DNA from: FW021-bin31 sp964647485
GTDB taxonomy: Bacteria > Bacteroidota > Bacteroidia > Chitinophagales > Chitinophagaceae
NCBI GenBank assembly: GCA_964647485.1
Contig: CAZYHV010000007.1
Span: forward strand, 71,013 to 135,012
Reading direction: 5' to 3'
DNA: 64,000 nucleotides
Both the position numbers and the translations under genes were made by a program. The notes beneath the pieces were generated by a model, which saw only the letters and a list, made by a program, of their open reading frames with translations, was not told the DNA's origin and ran no database searches. Positions within the stretch are counted from its first letter, which is position 1. Each line of letters opens with the position of its first letter. Below, one piece after another: positions 9,146 through 18,534 of this stretch.

Positions 9146-11146
9146 ATGGGAATAACTATGAGAAAGAAAATGGCTGAGCTCCTAAAAAGAAAAAACTATT
9201 CTACTTTTCCTAAATATATCGGTTGTATTCTATTTTTTCTACTTCCGCTTTTTAGTCCGCTGATCACAAATGCACAAGATCATTCTTTGCAAGGACAGGC
9301 ACGATCGTTGATTAATTTGCTGGATTATATTTCTCAAGACTATTCCAATGCTGTCAAAGACGGTAAGGTTCTAAATGAAGCTGAATATCAGGAACAGAAA
9401 GATTTTACTGAGGCTACGATAAATCTTTTGGATTCTATTGGCTCTAAGACGGAGGTGGCCAATGAGCAGAAATTATCAAAACATCTTGAAGCCCTTCATC
9501 AGAGTGTTCTAGATAAAAAGCCATTGAATGATATCTCTGAAAAAGCGCAATGGGCCAAGAAGCAAGTAGTGGCACTTGATCTGGTTGATATTTCTCCCAA
9601 ATTGTATCCGGATGCAGAGAAAGGGAAAAAATTATACGCTACCAATTGTCAGTCTTGTCATGGAGAATCCGGCGCAGGAGATGGTCCGGCGGGCTTGCAT
9701 CTGGATCCGCCACCTGCAAATCTTTTGGATGCAGACCTTATGAGAAAAGTATCTGCCATGCAGGTTTTTAATACGGTACGTTTGGGGGTCTCCGGCACCG
9801 CTATGCAGGCATTTGATAGCTTAAGCGATAAAGAGATATGGGATGTTTCTTTCTATGTGAAATCCCTTCGTTTTCAAAAGGAAAATTCCCTCTCAAAAGA
9901 TTCGCTGGAAAGTATATTTAAAAGCATACAGGATAGTGTTTCTCTATCAGATATTGCCACTTTATCTGATGAAGATTTAAAGGCAGCACTCCCTAAAAAG
10001 AATCCATCCGAAATATTAGCAGCTATTCGTCTTTATCATCCTGAAAATAGTGGGAATGCATCGCTACGGTTGGCTTCTACATACCTGGATCAGTCATTGG
10101 CATTCTATAAAGAGGGTAAAGTCCACCAAGCAAGAGATAAAGCCCTTTTTGGGTATTTAGATGGGGTAGAACCGGTAGAAAAGCAGCTTCTTGCAATTGA
10201 CTCAAAAATCGTCAATGAATTAGAAACCAATATGAATCGGGTACGGGCTTCCATAAAAAATGGAAAGTCGATTGAAGAAGTAAGTAAAAATATTACTGTT
10301 GCTAAAGCGTCAATAAAAAAAGCAGGAGATCTTCTTGGAGAACAGGCTTACACCTTTTGGTTTTCCTTTTTAATTGCAGCTTCCATTTTATTAAGAGAAG
10401 GATTGGAAGCGGTTCTTATAATTATTACTATTCTAGGATTATTGCGTTCATTGAAAGCGCGTAAAGCAATCAATTGGGTACATGGCGGATGGATTGTTGC
10501 TTTGGGGTTAGGTATTGCGAGTTGGTTCTTTACAGATTGGTTGTTGTCATTTGGTGCTCAAAATCAGGAAGTCCTTGAAGCTGTCGGTTCTTTGGTGGCT
10601 GTTGTTATATTAATATATGTCGGCTTTTGGTTGCACAATAAAACAGATGCAAAGAAATGGCAAGAGTTTATTAAGACCAAAGTAAGTGGAATCATGAATC
10701 ACAAGAAGCTATTTGGTTTGGCCTTTATCTCCTTTATTGTCGTTTTTAGGGAGGCTTTTGAATCTATTTTGTTCCTTTCTTCATTAGAGTTGCAAGTAGA
10801 TGAAGGAAGCCAACATGGGGTCTATTTGGGAGCAATATCCGCTATTATTGCTGTAATTATCATTGCTTTTATATTGTTACGTTTTTCCGTTCGCGTTCCG
10901 ATAAAAAAGATGTTTCAGTATTCCGCAACGATTATCATGATCTTTTCTGTCATTTTAGCAGGACAAGGTATTCATGCTTTTCAGGAAGCAGGATATGTAG
11001 ATGTGACGAGTCTTCCTATTAATTTTCATGCCGGCGTACTGGGGATCTATCCTACCGTTGAAACCTATGTAGCTCAGATATTCATTATTTTGGTTATTGT
11101 TATAATGGCTCGGGTAAGAAAAAGACAAATGCAGAAAGCAGTATGA
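9146..11146 (+). CDS. FTR1-family high-affinity iron permease fused to a cytochrome c domain
   Basis: A 666-residue fusion. After an N-terminal signal segment (about 22-44) comes a helical region and a cytochrome c domain with heme motif Cys168-Gln-Ser-Cys171-His172 and a probable axial Met in GTAMQAF further on. The C-terminal half is an FTR1 permease with its two iron-binding motifs, REGLE (417-421) and REAFE (535-539), within about seven transmembrane helices. Known FTR1 systems pair the permease with a ferroxidase or a separate cytochrome; here the redox domain is in the same chain, so it may handle iron oxidation state during uptake. Start alternatives are ATG at 9158 and 9170. Confidence 0.9.
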   Translation: MGITMRKKMAELLKRKNYSTFPKYIGCILFFLLPLFSPLITNAQDHSLQGQARSLINLLDYISQDYSNAVKDGKVLNEAEYQEQKDFTEATINLLDSIGSKTEVANEQKLSKHLEALHQSVLDKKPLNDISEKAQWAKKQVVALDLVDISPKLYPDAEKGKKLYATNCQSCHGESGAGDGPAGLHLDPPPANLLDADLMRKVSAMQVFNTVRLGVSGTAMQAFDSLSDKEIWDVSFYVKSLRFQKENSLSKDSLESIFKSIQDSVSLSDIATLSDEDLKAALPKKNPSEILAAIRLYHPENSGNASLRLASTYLDQSLAFYKEGKVHQARDKALFGYLDGVEPVEKQLLAIDSKIVNELETNMNRVRASIKNGKSIEEVSKNITVAKASIKKAGDLLGEQAYTFWFSFLIAASILLREGLEAVLIIITILGLLRSLKARKAINWVHGGWIVALGLGIASWFFTDWLLSFGAQNQEVLEAVGSLVAVVILIYVGFWLHNKTDAKKWQEFIKTKVSGIMNHKKLFGLAFISFIVVFREAFESILFLSSLELQVDEGSQHGVYLGAISAIIAVIIIAFILLRFSVRVPIKKMFQYSATIIMIFSVILAGQGIHAFQEAGYVDVTSLPINFHAGVLGIYPTVETYVAQIFIILVIVIMARVRKRQMQKAV

Positions 11147-11162
11147 TCAAAGTATTTTTCAT

Positions 11163-11203
11163 CTGAGTTGGGTCTCACAATTTGACAAGAGACACGAACT
11201 CAG
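11163..11203. terminator. Hairpin between convergent genes
   Basis: CTGAGTT (11163-11169) pairs with AACTCAG (11197-11203), with further internal pairing GTCTC/GAGAC. It lies between the ends of two convergent genes, so it may terminate both. There is no clear T-run, so confidence is limited. Confidence 0.45.
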
Positions 11204-11233
11204 AGGAATGACAAGTATATCATCGCTCTATTC

Positions 11234-12418
11234 TTATCGATTATCATCGAAGGCGGAAGGTAATAATTCGGGAATGAATTTTATTAGAATGGGGAGTAAT
11301 ATGCTTCCTCCCGGCAGCATAAAAACAGCTAATGAGGGGATAATCTTACAAATATCCATTAACTGAGTTTTTACTTTAGCTTTTTCCTCCGGACTTAAAT
11401 CTGAAGAAGTAGATTTTTGTAATAATCGCATTAATTCTCCGCTTTGTCTGATTTCTTTAGTGAGCCGTTTTTTGTTCCTTAATATTAATTGACGAACCAT
11501 CTCTGTGGTGTTGTCATAGAGATTTTTAAACGGGCTGCTGTAGTCTAAGTAGGTGATCTTATCTTTATTTTTATTGATAAAGATCTTTATGTCGCTTATT
11601 CGCTCTTCAATTTCTTCCCTGTTAAAGCCAAGATTGTTTCCTAAGTCCAGAATGAAGGTTTCTTCCTTTTTTTCCACCTCCTGATCTGAGTAGACCGTCA
11701 TACAGGCCAAGTCCAGAATATATTGACATTCCATGGGAGATTGATGTTTGTCATAATTTAAATCCTCATAAGGTTGGGAGACGTCCTTAATGTCATTATA
11801 ACGAATAGAAGTATCTAATAATTTTAAGATGAGCTCTTCATGGGTGTTTTTGTTACTTTTTTGCTTAAAAGCGACATATACGGTATTGGCTAATAGTGCT
11901 TCGAGACTGGTTGCAAAGTCAATAGGATTGCCATTGGTTTGTAAATAATGTTCAAAAGTTAGTACGTCCAAATATAATAATGCATTGGTGATAAGCGTAC
12001 TGAAATTCTTTTGTATAAACCTTTGATTGGTTTGGATGCGATGATCTAAAATTTTCTCAAATTGTTCTTCTTTAGAAGGTTTGATAAATGGAAGATGAAA
12101 ACTAAACCAACTATGTTTCTTTAGATAAGCATAGAATCCAATGACTTGCTCCAAAAAATTGGAAGTATCTTTTTGAGGACAGACGGAAAAATATAATTGA
12201 CCAAGGCTGTCAAAAAGATTGATTTTGCTTAATTCATCCGGAGTTAACTGATAAGTGGTACCATTAGGGTAGGAAATTGTAGATAAACTGTTGGCATAAA
12301 TAAAGCCGGTATCTTTTAGTTTCTTATAAAATGAATGATCAGAATATTTATTTTCAAGGATTTCTTTTTCAAAAACCGGAATATGTTTTTTAATCCAACC
12401 GGATGCTGAGGGATTCAT
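11234..12418 (-). CDS. LETM1-related protein
   Basis: Protein of 394 residues. The last 50 residues contain a conserved core (MLPGGSILLPILIKFIPELL) that resembles LETM1, the mitochondrial cation-exchange/ribosome-binding protein, but only one short hydrophobic segment is seen. The central region at about 225-285, rich in Asp/Glu (DLACMTVYSDQEVEKKEETF), resembles a TerB-like helical module. From memory this is the family called LETM1-related biofilm-associated protein in Flavobacteriia. There is no signal peptide. The biochemical function is unknown. It stands alone, convergent with the iron permease gene. Confidence 0.75.
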   Translation of the reverse strand: MNPSASGWIKKHIPVFEKEILENKYSDHSFYKKLKDTGFIYANSLSTISYPNGTTYQLTPDELSKINLFDSLGQLYFSVCPQKDTSNFLEQVIGFYAYLKKHSWFSFHLPFIKPSKEEQFEKILDHRIQTNQRFIQKNFSTLITNALLYLDVLTFEHYLQTNGNPIDFATSLEALLANTVYVAFKQKSNKNTHEELILKLLDTSIRYNDIKDVSQPYEDLNYDKHQSPMECQYILDLACMTVYSDQEVEKKEETFILDLGNNLGFNREEIEERISDIKIFINKNKDKITYLDYSSPFKNLYDNTTEMVRQLILRNKKRLTKEIRQSGELMRLLQKSTSSDLSPEEKAKVKTQLMDICKIIPSLAVFMLPGGSILLPILIKFIPELLPSAFDDNR

Positions 12419-12666
12419 ATTGCAAAAATATTTAAAAAGTTATTATTAATTTGAAAGGTAAATTTACATATCCTTATAACTTATGGCGTATTTTAAGACA
12501 GAATTTGTCACATTGAGTGGTCTCTCGGAAAATAAAGGAGGAGGTTATGAAATTAAGATTTTGTTCCTCAAATAATCCCGGCATAAGTTTCTTTAGTTAT
12601 TGCTTCAAAAAAAACATTCGATTTGATACCTTTTCAATGACTTTCAGTTTTTATATGCGAATAATA

Positions 12667-13170
12667 TTATAGATAACGTTCTTTGAGGATTTTTTCATGA
12701 TGCTTGACATGTCCTACTAAGAAATAAAAAAGGGTATTGGCACTTACTTTTTTTTCTGAAACACTGGCGATACGATGTAGTTCTTCTTCATTTAAAGATT
12801 TGAACAAAGTGATATTGCTCTTTCTCAGGTTAAAGAACTCTTCTGACAAACTTGCCATCTGACGATGGTTTAAGTCTGCATCAGCCACATATTCTGTTTC
12901 GCTAAAACCCGGGATGGGGGCTTTGTCATTACGTGCAATACGAAGTGCTGCTGAGGATTTTATCCGTTCAGTATCCGTAATATGACCTACTACTTCTTTG
13001 AGGGTCCACTTCTCTTCTTTGTATCGAAAAAGGTGTTTCTCCTCCGGAATGTCCTGAATAAAGGAAATATAAGTATCTAATTGCTTTTCCAGTTCTGACA
13101 GGATATCGCCCTTAACATAATCGGCATAGAATTGGAAAAATTCCGGACATTCATTTTGTGGTAATTTCAT
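12667..13170 (-). CDS. DinB-superfamily protein
   Basis: A 167-residue four-helix-bundle protein of the DinB/YfiT type. The metal-binding histidines are visible: His56 in VGHITDTER and the HVKHHEK segment near the C-terminus (about residues 154-158). Family members include thiol-dependent transferases and damage-inducible proteins; the substrate is unknown. It stands alone with 248 bp of noncoding sequence downstream, between its stop and the start of the LETM1-related gene. Confidence 0.85.
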   Translation of the reverse strand: MKLPQNECPEFFQFYADYVKGDILSELEKQLDTYISFIQDIPEEKHLFRYKEEKWTLKEVVGHITDTERIKSSAALRIARNDKAPIPGFSETEYVADADLNHRQMASLSEEFFNLRKSNITLFKSLNEEELHRIASVSEKKVSANTLFYFLVGHVKHHEKILKERYL

Positions 13171-13253
13171 AGCTGTTATTTTTACTTCTTAAAGTTACTT
13201 TGTTTTTATAAAGAGGATTCATATTTTAATTTGCTTTGATCAATTTCAGTCTT

Positions 13254-13970
13254 TTAAGGTTTTGCTTTTGCTATAAGACGATCAAGGAATTTAAATAGTT
13301 TTTTATTCATTTCTTCATATTTGAAGCTTCTTATCTGGTCGGGCTTTTGTACAAATTTATGAATAGTATTATTTAAGAGAAAATTTTCCTCTTCTTTGAT
13401 AAGGAGTTCTACCACCTCGGGTGTAAATTCCATATGACATTGAAAACCATAAACCATATCGGAATATCGTATTATTTGTCTTGGACAAGCTTCACTTGTA
13501 GCCAACACCCTACTGTCAGCTGTTAATCCGGGCATGTCGCTATGCCAGTGTCCAACAGATATAGAAGATCCAAAATGATTTATTTTTTCATCCGCTAATC
13601 CTTCCCGGGTTAATTCTATTGGAAAAATACCAATTTCCTTATTCGGACTGTGTTCAGCCTTTGCTCCCATTGCTTCCCCTATCAACTGGGCACCCAGACA
13701 AAAGCCAATAACCGGTTTTTGGGATTGAATACATTGATGGATGACCTTTTTTTCAGCTTCTACATCGAAATAAGGACAATCTAATTTCTTTGTCCAGGGA
13801 GTTTGTGGTCCACCCATGATGATAAGGCAGTCAATAGGTTTCACAGATTTCGGTAGAGGTTGATTTTTGTAAACTTTTGAAAAACTTGTCGTATGTTTTT
13901 TTTGTTTTGCCCATGCAAGTATTGCTCCCGGAGCCTCAAAAGATTCATGTTGAATAAAGTGTATATGCAT
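13254..13970 (-). CDS. Class I glutamine amidotransferase-like protein (GMP synthase-like domain)
   Basis: Stand-alone GATase1 domain of 238 residues. The nucleophile elbow GFCLGAQL carries the Cys (about residue 95), and the partner His/Glu are in FQCHMEFTPE (about 176-185). Proteins of this sort, such as YfeJ/GuaA-like hydrolases, take ammonia from glutamine or cut gamma-glutamyl bonds; with no synthetase domain attached, the acceptor is unknown. It lies 72 bp upstream of yraN's end and could be its own unit. Confidence 0.85.
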   Translation of the reverse strand: MHIHFIQHESFEAPGAILAWAKQKKHTTSFSKVYKNQPLPKSVKPIDCLIIMGGPQTPWTKKLDCPYFDVEAEKKVIHQCIQSQKPVIGFCLGAQLIGEAMGAKAEHSPNKEIGIFPIELTREGLADEKINHFGSSISVGHWHSDMPGLTADSRVLATSEACPRQIIRYSDMVYGFQCHMEFTPEVVELLIKEEENFLLNNTIHKFVQKPDQIRSFKYEEMNKKLFKFLDRLIAKAKP

Positions 13971-14042
13971 CTTCTAATTTTGGATGCTAAATTAACCCAT
14001 CTCATTTAATTCCGGCGTCTTAGTCGGATCAGGAAAGGAAAA

Positions 14043-14399
14043 TTAATAAAAAGCGTCTTCGATATGATGGATGACAGGTTGATTCCCTTTTTCCATAAAG
14101 ATGGTCACTACATCAAAGCGTAAGGGGCCCTCATAATTTTTCCTTAGAACATATAAATTGGCCGCATTGATAAGATGTTTTTGTTTTCTAGGGGTGATGG
14201 CTTCTTCCGGGGCGCCATATTTGTCGCTAAAACGTGTTTTTACCTCTACAAAAACACGTTCTTTATCATCTTTGGCAATGATGTCGATTTCCCAATGTTC
14301 AATCCGCCAATTGGTCTCCAAGATTTGATATCCTTTCTTTTTTAAAAAAGAAACAGCTAAGTCTTCTCCTGCCTTTCCGGTGTCATTGTGCTTAGCCAT
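14043..14399 (-). CDS. YraN-family (UPF0102) PD-(D/E)xK nuclease-fold protein
   Basis: Small protein of 118 residues with the typical YraN order: GEDLAVSFLKKKGY near the N-terminus, EIDIIAKD (about 37-44) and VFVEVKTR (about 49-56), giving the E...D...ExK nuclease core. The cellular role of YraN is unclear. Its first 8 bp overlap the end of glgB, so the two are likely co-transcribed. Confidence 0.88.
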   Translation of the reverse strand: MAKHNDTGKAGEDLAVSFLKKKGYQILETNWRIEHWEIDIIAKDDKERVFVEVKTRFSDKYGAPEEAITPRKQKHLINAANLYVLRKNYEGPLRFDVVTIFMEKGNQPVIHHIEDAFY

Positions 14400-16377
14400 T
14401 GGTCTTCTTTAATACGATTGCACCTAACGGGGGGAGAAAGGCTTTGATTGAATAGGGACGTCCATAATACTCTTGTTTTTTCGCTTTTAAAATGTGGCGA
14501 TTCAGAATATTACTTCCTCCGTATTGCTTGGCATCGCTATTAAAAATTTCTTTCCAATTGTTCTTTTTGTTTAGTCCGATTAAATAATCTTCTCGGGGTT
14601 CCGGCGTCATATTTAAGACAATGAGTAAGTTTTCTTTCTCCTTTTTTCCTTTCCTTTCAAAGACCAGCACCGAATTTTTTTCGTCGGAGGCATTATTCCA
14701 TTCAAATCCTTCTTTATCAAATTGATTTTCATAAAGGGCCGGAGAGGAGCGGTATAGCCGGTTAAGGTCAGTAATAATTCTTTTCATGCCTTTATGTGGA
14801 TCATACTGTAGTAATCCCCAATCTAATTCTCGTTGATAATTCCATTCACTGGTTTGAGCAAACTCTCCACCCATAAAGAGTAACTTCGAGCCGGGATGGG
14901 TAAACATGTAGGTATAAAGGGTGCGGAGATTCGCGAATTTCTGCCATTCGTCTCCTGCCATCTTATAAATTAGGGGGGACTTTCCGTGAACGACTTCATC
15001 ATGAGAGAGCGGTAGCATAAAGTTTTCACTGAAAGCATACATGATACTAAAGGTAATCTGGTTTTGGTGCCATTGTCTGAAATAAGGATCCAAATGAAAA
15101 TATTCCAAAGTATCGTGCATCCATCCCATCATCCATTTCATACCGAACCCTAAGCCTCCCTCGTAAACCGGCTTGGATACTCCATAAAAAGAAGTGGATT
15201 CTTCAGCTATTGTTTGTACATCGGGATATTCTTTGAAAATATGAATGTTGAGCTCTCGCAGGAAGTCGATGGCTTCCAGATTTTCTCTTCCTCCGTGTTT
15301 ATTAGGTTCCCATTCTCCTTCCTCTCTGGAGAAATCTCTATAAATAAAAGAAGAGATGCCATCTACCCGTAAACCATCAATATGAAATTTATCCAACCAG
15401 AAGAAGGCACTGCTATTAAGAAAAGACCGAACTTCTCCCCGTTCATAATTAAAAACATAACTTTTCCAGTCGGGCTGAAAGCCTCTGCGGGGATCTTCGC
15501 TTTCATAGACATAAGAACCATCAAATTTATGAAGACCATGTGCATCTTTCGGAAAATGAGAGGGAACCCAATCCAGAAGTACTCCAATGCCCGCTTTATG
15601 AAAATCTTGTACCATCTTCATAAATTCCTGGGGAGAACCAAATCTGGAAGTGGGAGCAAAATAACCGGTTTGCTGATACCCCCAGGAGCCGTCAAAAGGA
15701 TGTTCCATCACCGGCATGAGCTCGATATGTGTAAAGCCTAAATCCTTGACATAAGGAATAAGTTGTTCGGCAATTTCTCCATAGCTATAATATTGGTCTT
15801 CATTGTCCGGATCAGGTCTTTTCCAGGAACCAAGATGTAATTCATAGACCGAAAAAGGAGAATGAAGTGCATTTTTATTCTTTCGCCATCTCATCCAGTT
15901 TCCATCTGTCCATTTATAGTTCAAATCCCAAGTGATGGTAGCTGTTTTGGGTTTAACCTCCCAAAAATTAGCAAAGGGATCTCCTTTCTCTAATCGTTCT
16001 CCTGAAGCGCTCTGAATGGCATATTTGTAGATCTCTCCGGTCGTTATATTCGGAATAAACCCTTCCCAAATGCCGGAATGATCCCATCTTGCAAATAATG
16101 GATGCTTGCTGTCGTTCCATTCATTAAAATCGCTAATTACAGATACAGATTTGGCATAAGGAGCCCATACCGCAAAATAGATTCCGGCCAATCCTTTATA
16201 TTCCATCAAATGCCCTCCCATTTTTTCATAAAGACGGAAATGCTTTCCTTTTTGAAACTTTTCGATATCTTCTGTCGAGAATAATGAAAAGGGTTCTACC
16301 GACCTTGGGTTTTGCAAGTTTATATCTTCAGGAACAGCTTTCCATTCCGGGACATGTGAGGGATTTCTTTTAGGCAT
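14392..16377 (-). CDS. glgB: 1,4-alpha-glucan branching enzyme
   Basis: GH13 branching enzyme of 661 residues that forms alpha-1,6 branches in glycogen. It has an N-terminal CBM48-type domain (about 50-150), then a catalytic barrel with the nucleophile Asp in GLRVDGI (about 337), the acid Glu in IAEES (about 391) and the transition-state Asp in LSHDEV (about 459). The C-terminal beta domain follows. It resembles the shorter eukaryote-like branching enzymes, lacking the long N1 extension of E. coli GlgB. No other glycogen gene is adjacent. Confidence 0.94.
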   Translation of the reverse strand: MPKRNPSHVPEWKAVPEDINLQNPRSVEPFSLFSTEDIEKFQKGKHFRLYEKMGGHLMEYKGLAGIYFAVWAPYAKSVSVISDFNEWNDSKHPLFARWDHSGIWEGFIPNITTGEIYKYAIQSASGERLEKGDPFANFWEVKPKTATITWDLNYKWTDGNWMRWRKNKNALHSPFSVYELHLGSWKRPDPDNEDQYYSYGEIAEQLIPYVKDLGFTHIELMPVMEHPFDGSWGYQQTGYFAPTSRFGSPQEFMKMVQDFHKAGIGVLLDWVPSHFPKDAHGLHKFDGSYVYESEDPRRGFQPDWKSYVFNYERGEVRSFLNSSAFFWLDKFHIDGLRVDGISSFIYRDFSREEGEWEPNKHGGRENLEAIDFLRELNIHIFKEYPDVQTIAEESTSFYGVSKPVYEGGLGFGMKWMMGWMHDTLEYFHLDPYFRQWHQNQITFSIMYAFSENFMLPLSHDEVVHGKSPLIYKMAGDEWQKFANLRTLYTYMFTHPGSKLLFMGGEFAQTSEWNYQRELDWGLLQYDPHKGMKRIITDLNRLYRSSPALYENQFDKEGFEWNNASDEKNSVLVFERKGKKEKENLLIVLNMTPEPREDYLIGLNKKNNWKEIFNSDAKQYGGSNILNRHILKAKKQEYYGRPYSIKAFLPPLGAIVLKKTNG

Positions 16378-16452
16378 GATATCTTTATTTATCTTTGGAT
16401 ACGAATATAGTCATATTCTATTGCATTCTATGTATTAAAGATAGAAAAGTTA

Positions 16453-16483
16453 TTGTTTTTTTAATAAAGTTTATCTATTTTTG
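16453..16483 (+). promoter_or_regulatory. Promoter of tRNA-Leu
   Basis: A -7 box TATTTTTG (16476-16483) is preceded at about 19-20 bp by a partial -33 element (TTG at 16453-16455). It lies 47 bp before the tRNA. Confidence 0.5.
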
Positions 16484-16530
16484 CGCACCTCAAGAGAAGA
16501 AGTTCATAAAAAATAAGGATAAATAACAAT

Positions 16531-16614
16531 GCCCGGGTGGCGGAACTGGTAGACGCGCTAGACTCAAAATCTAGTGGTAGCAATACCGTGCGGGTTCGAT
16601 TCCCGCCCCGGGCA
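16531..16614 (+). tRNA. tRNA-Leu (CAA)
   Basis: An 84-nt class II tRNA. The acceptor arms GCCCGGG (16531-16537) and CCCGGGC (16607-16613) pair, with discriminator A at 16614. The anticodon stem CTAGA/TCTAG encloses loop CTCAAAA, giving anticodon CAA for the UUG codon. The long variable arm and the GGTTCGATTCC T-arm are intact. The 3' CCA is not encoded. Confidence 0.96.
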
Positions 16615-16829
16615 CTTTGATTATCAGCGAGTTAATCAGGGGAATAAAGAACTAATTAAGTAACGAAGATACGGATTTTTGAGGTTAATGGGAAATTACT
16701 TCTTTTATCCTTTGTCCGTCGATTGTTCTGAAGTCTTATTACTATCGAAATTATTCCCACAAGTCAGGGAAGATATAGCGTGAAGTGGATAAATTGGGAG
16801 GAATGCTCGAGAAATCCGTATAATATTTT

Positions 16830-17726
16830 CTAATTCAGGTTCCTGTACTCATTCGGCGTCATTCCGGTCTTTTGCTTGAATAAACGGGTAAAGTGCTGCG
16901 GATATTTGAAACCTAATTCATAAGCCAGTTCGCTGATGGATTTATCCGTATCAAATATTTTTTCTTTAGCTACATCTATCAATTTGGATTGGATATATTC
17001 CTGGGCTGATTTTCCGGTTTCCTTTTTAATCAGATCTCCAAAATAATTGGCAGACAGATGCAACTCGTCTGCAAAATAAGCTACAGAAGGCAAGCCGATA
17101 CTATAGGGTTTTTCAGATATAAAATAGCTGTTCAACTGTTCTTCGAACTTTTCCAATATCCCTTTGTTGACCTGCGTTCTCGTAATAAACTGACGGTCAT
17201 AAAACCTTTCGCAATAATTCAGGAACAATTCAATATTGGACACAATCAGTTGTTGGCTGTGCTTATCAATAGCATGTTGTAGTTCATATTCGATTTTGGA
17301 GAAACAATCCAGTACCAATTGTCTTTCCCGCTCTGACAAATGCAAGGCTTCATTGGTGTTATAGCTGAAGAAGTGGTAATCATTCAGTTTTTTAGCCAGC
17401 GAAGTCCCTTTAATCAAATCCGGATGAAAGACCAACCCATGCCCTGCCGGCTGATAATAATCTACTTTATTTTGTACATCAAGAACCTGCCCGGGGGAAA
17501 TAAAAACCAGTGTACCCTCCTGATAATCGTAGTAATGGCGTCCATATTTTAAATCACCACATTTTACTTCCTTCAGAAAAATACTATACAGTCCGAAGGT
17601 CATTCGGGAACCGGTTCGTTCTTTTGCTTTTGAAAAGTCTATTACGCTGGCCAACGGATGTAAGGTCTCATGATTATTAAACTGATTATAATCTCTGACC
17701 GTATCAAAATTGAATTTACGTTCCAT
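16830..17726 (-). CDS. AraC-family transcriptional regulator
   Basis: Regulator of 298 residues with an N-terminal cupin-like sensing half (about 1-180) and a C-terminal AraC DNA-binding domain holding two helix-turn-helix motifs (about 205-298, ending in the signature KQKTGMTPNEYR). It is divergent from the detoxification-type gene set at 17.9-26.5 kb. Four promoters there share a direct repeat positioned like an AraC activator site, the first of them in this gene's own upstream region, so it is the obvious candidate activator. The effector molecule is unknown. Confidence 0.92.
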   Translation of the reverse strand: MERKFNFDTVRDYNQFNNHETLHPLASVIDFSKAKERTGSRMTFGLYSIFLKEVKCGDLKYGRHYYDYQEGTLVFISPGQVLDVQNKVDYYQPAGHGLVFHPDLIKGTSLAKKLNDYHFFSYNTNEALHLSERERQLVLDCFSKIEYELQHAIDKHSQQLIVSNIELFLNYCERFYDRQFITRTQVNKGILEKFEEQLNSYFISEKPYSIGLPSVAYFADELHLSANYFGDLIKKETGKSAQEYIQSKLIDVAKEKIFDTDKSISELAYELGFKYPQHFTRLFKQKTGMTPNEYRNLN

Positions 17727-17795
17727 GTCTTTTGCTGCTTTTGATTACAAATTTAAAGATTTTAAATGGGAGGCGCTCATTCTATTCGTAAAATC

Positions 17796-17859
17796 AGTAA
17801 TAATGGTAGATAAATCGGTAATACGTGTAATCAGCTTGAAGAGAATGATAGGAACTTCG
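17796..17859 (+). promoter_or_regulatory. Candidate AraC site and promoter, copy A (SDR remnant)
   Basis: Direct-repeat box GGTAGAT-(4 nt)-CGGTAAT (17805-17822) followed after 29 bp by a -7-like GAACTTCG (17852-17859). The -7 box is degraded relative to copies B and C, in line with the decay of the gene it drives. It also lies upstream of araC on the other strand. Confidence 0.6.
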
Positions 17860-17887
17860 CTCTAAGAATATAAATCTATCAAATAAA

Positions 17888-18433
17888 GTGGCTTTTGTGG
17901 CGGGCGCCTCCGGTAGAATAGGGACATCCATAGTAGAAACATTGGCCCGATACGGCGCAGATGTGGGGATGATGGATCGGAATATAGATCATTTAATAGA
18001 AATAGAAACAAAAATCAACACCAAACCGGGAGGAAGTGTATTCGCCATTCGGGGAAATATTTGGAGTCATAGCGATATGGAGAATGCAATATGGCAAACC
18101 GTCGAAGTTTTTGGTGCTTTACATCTTGCAATAAATAACATGGGAGTTGTCTTAGGTACGATCCCTATTGATGAGGATGCACTCTATGTTCGGGAGGATC
18201 CAATGCCTGTAAATCCGGACGGTGTTTTTGGGGTAATAAAAGATGAAGTGATGGAGATGCTGAAATCAGGAAAAGGCTCTATTGTCAACGTATGCTTGCC
18301 GGAAAAGTGCGCTATGAGGTCATGCAATTCCGGTCCCACTATATTTAAACGAAATATAGAAAACCTGCTCAAAACGATAGCCAAAGATGATAATGATGGA
18401 ATAAAAATTAAATGGTATGTCTTTCAACAGTAA
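17888..18433 (+). pseudogene. Decayed short-chain dehydrogenase/reductase
   Basis: The product begins AFVAGASGRIGTSI, an SDR nucleotide-binding loop, and keeps NNMGV of the NNAG motif. The catalytic Tyr-x3-Lys and the Ser region are ruined, and it stops at 181 residues, short of the usual 250 or so. In the same frame upstream lies ATA AAT CTA TCA AAT AAA GTG from 17870, where other SDRs would have an ATG, so the original start seems to have mutated to ATA; the first usable start is the GTG at 17888. Catalysis is very unlikely. Confidence 0.7.
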
Positions 18434-18493
18434 TAATGGTAGATAAAACGGTAATACATATAACAATTGATAAAATAAAGGTCAAGACCTTTG
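18429..18493 (+). promoter_or_regulatory. Candidate AraC site and promoter, copy B (esterase)
   Basis: GGTAGAT...CGGTAAT box (18438-18455), then 30 bp, then -7 GACCTTTG (18486-18493), 41 bp before the esterase start. No TTTG -33 element is present at the expected distance, as expected for an activator-dependent promoter. Confidence 0.7.
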
Positions 18494-18534
18494 TTTAGTA
18501 GTAAAAAGGTAATAATAAATTAAAATAGGCCAAA

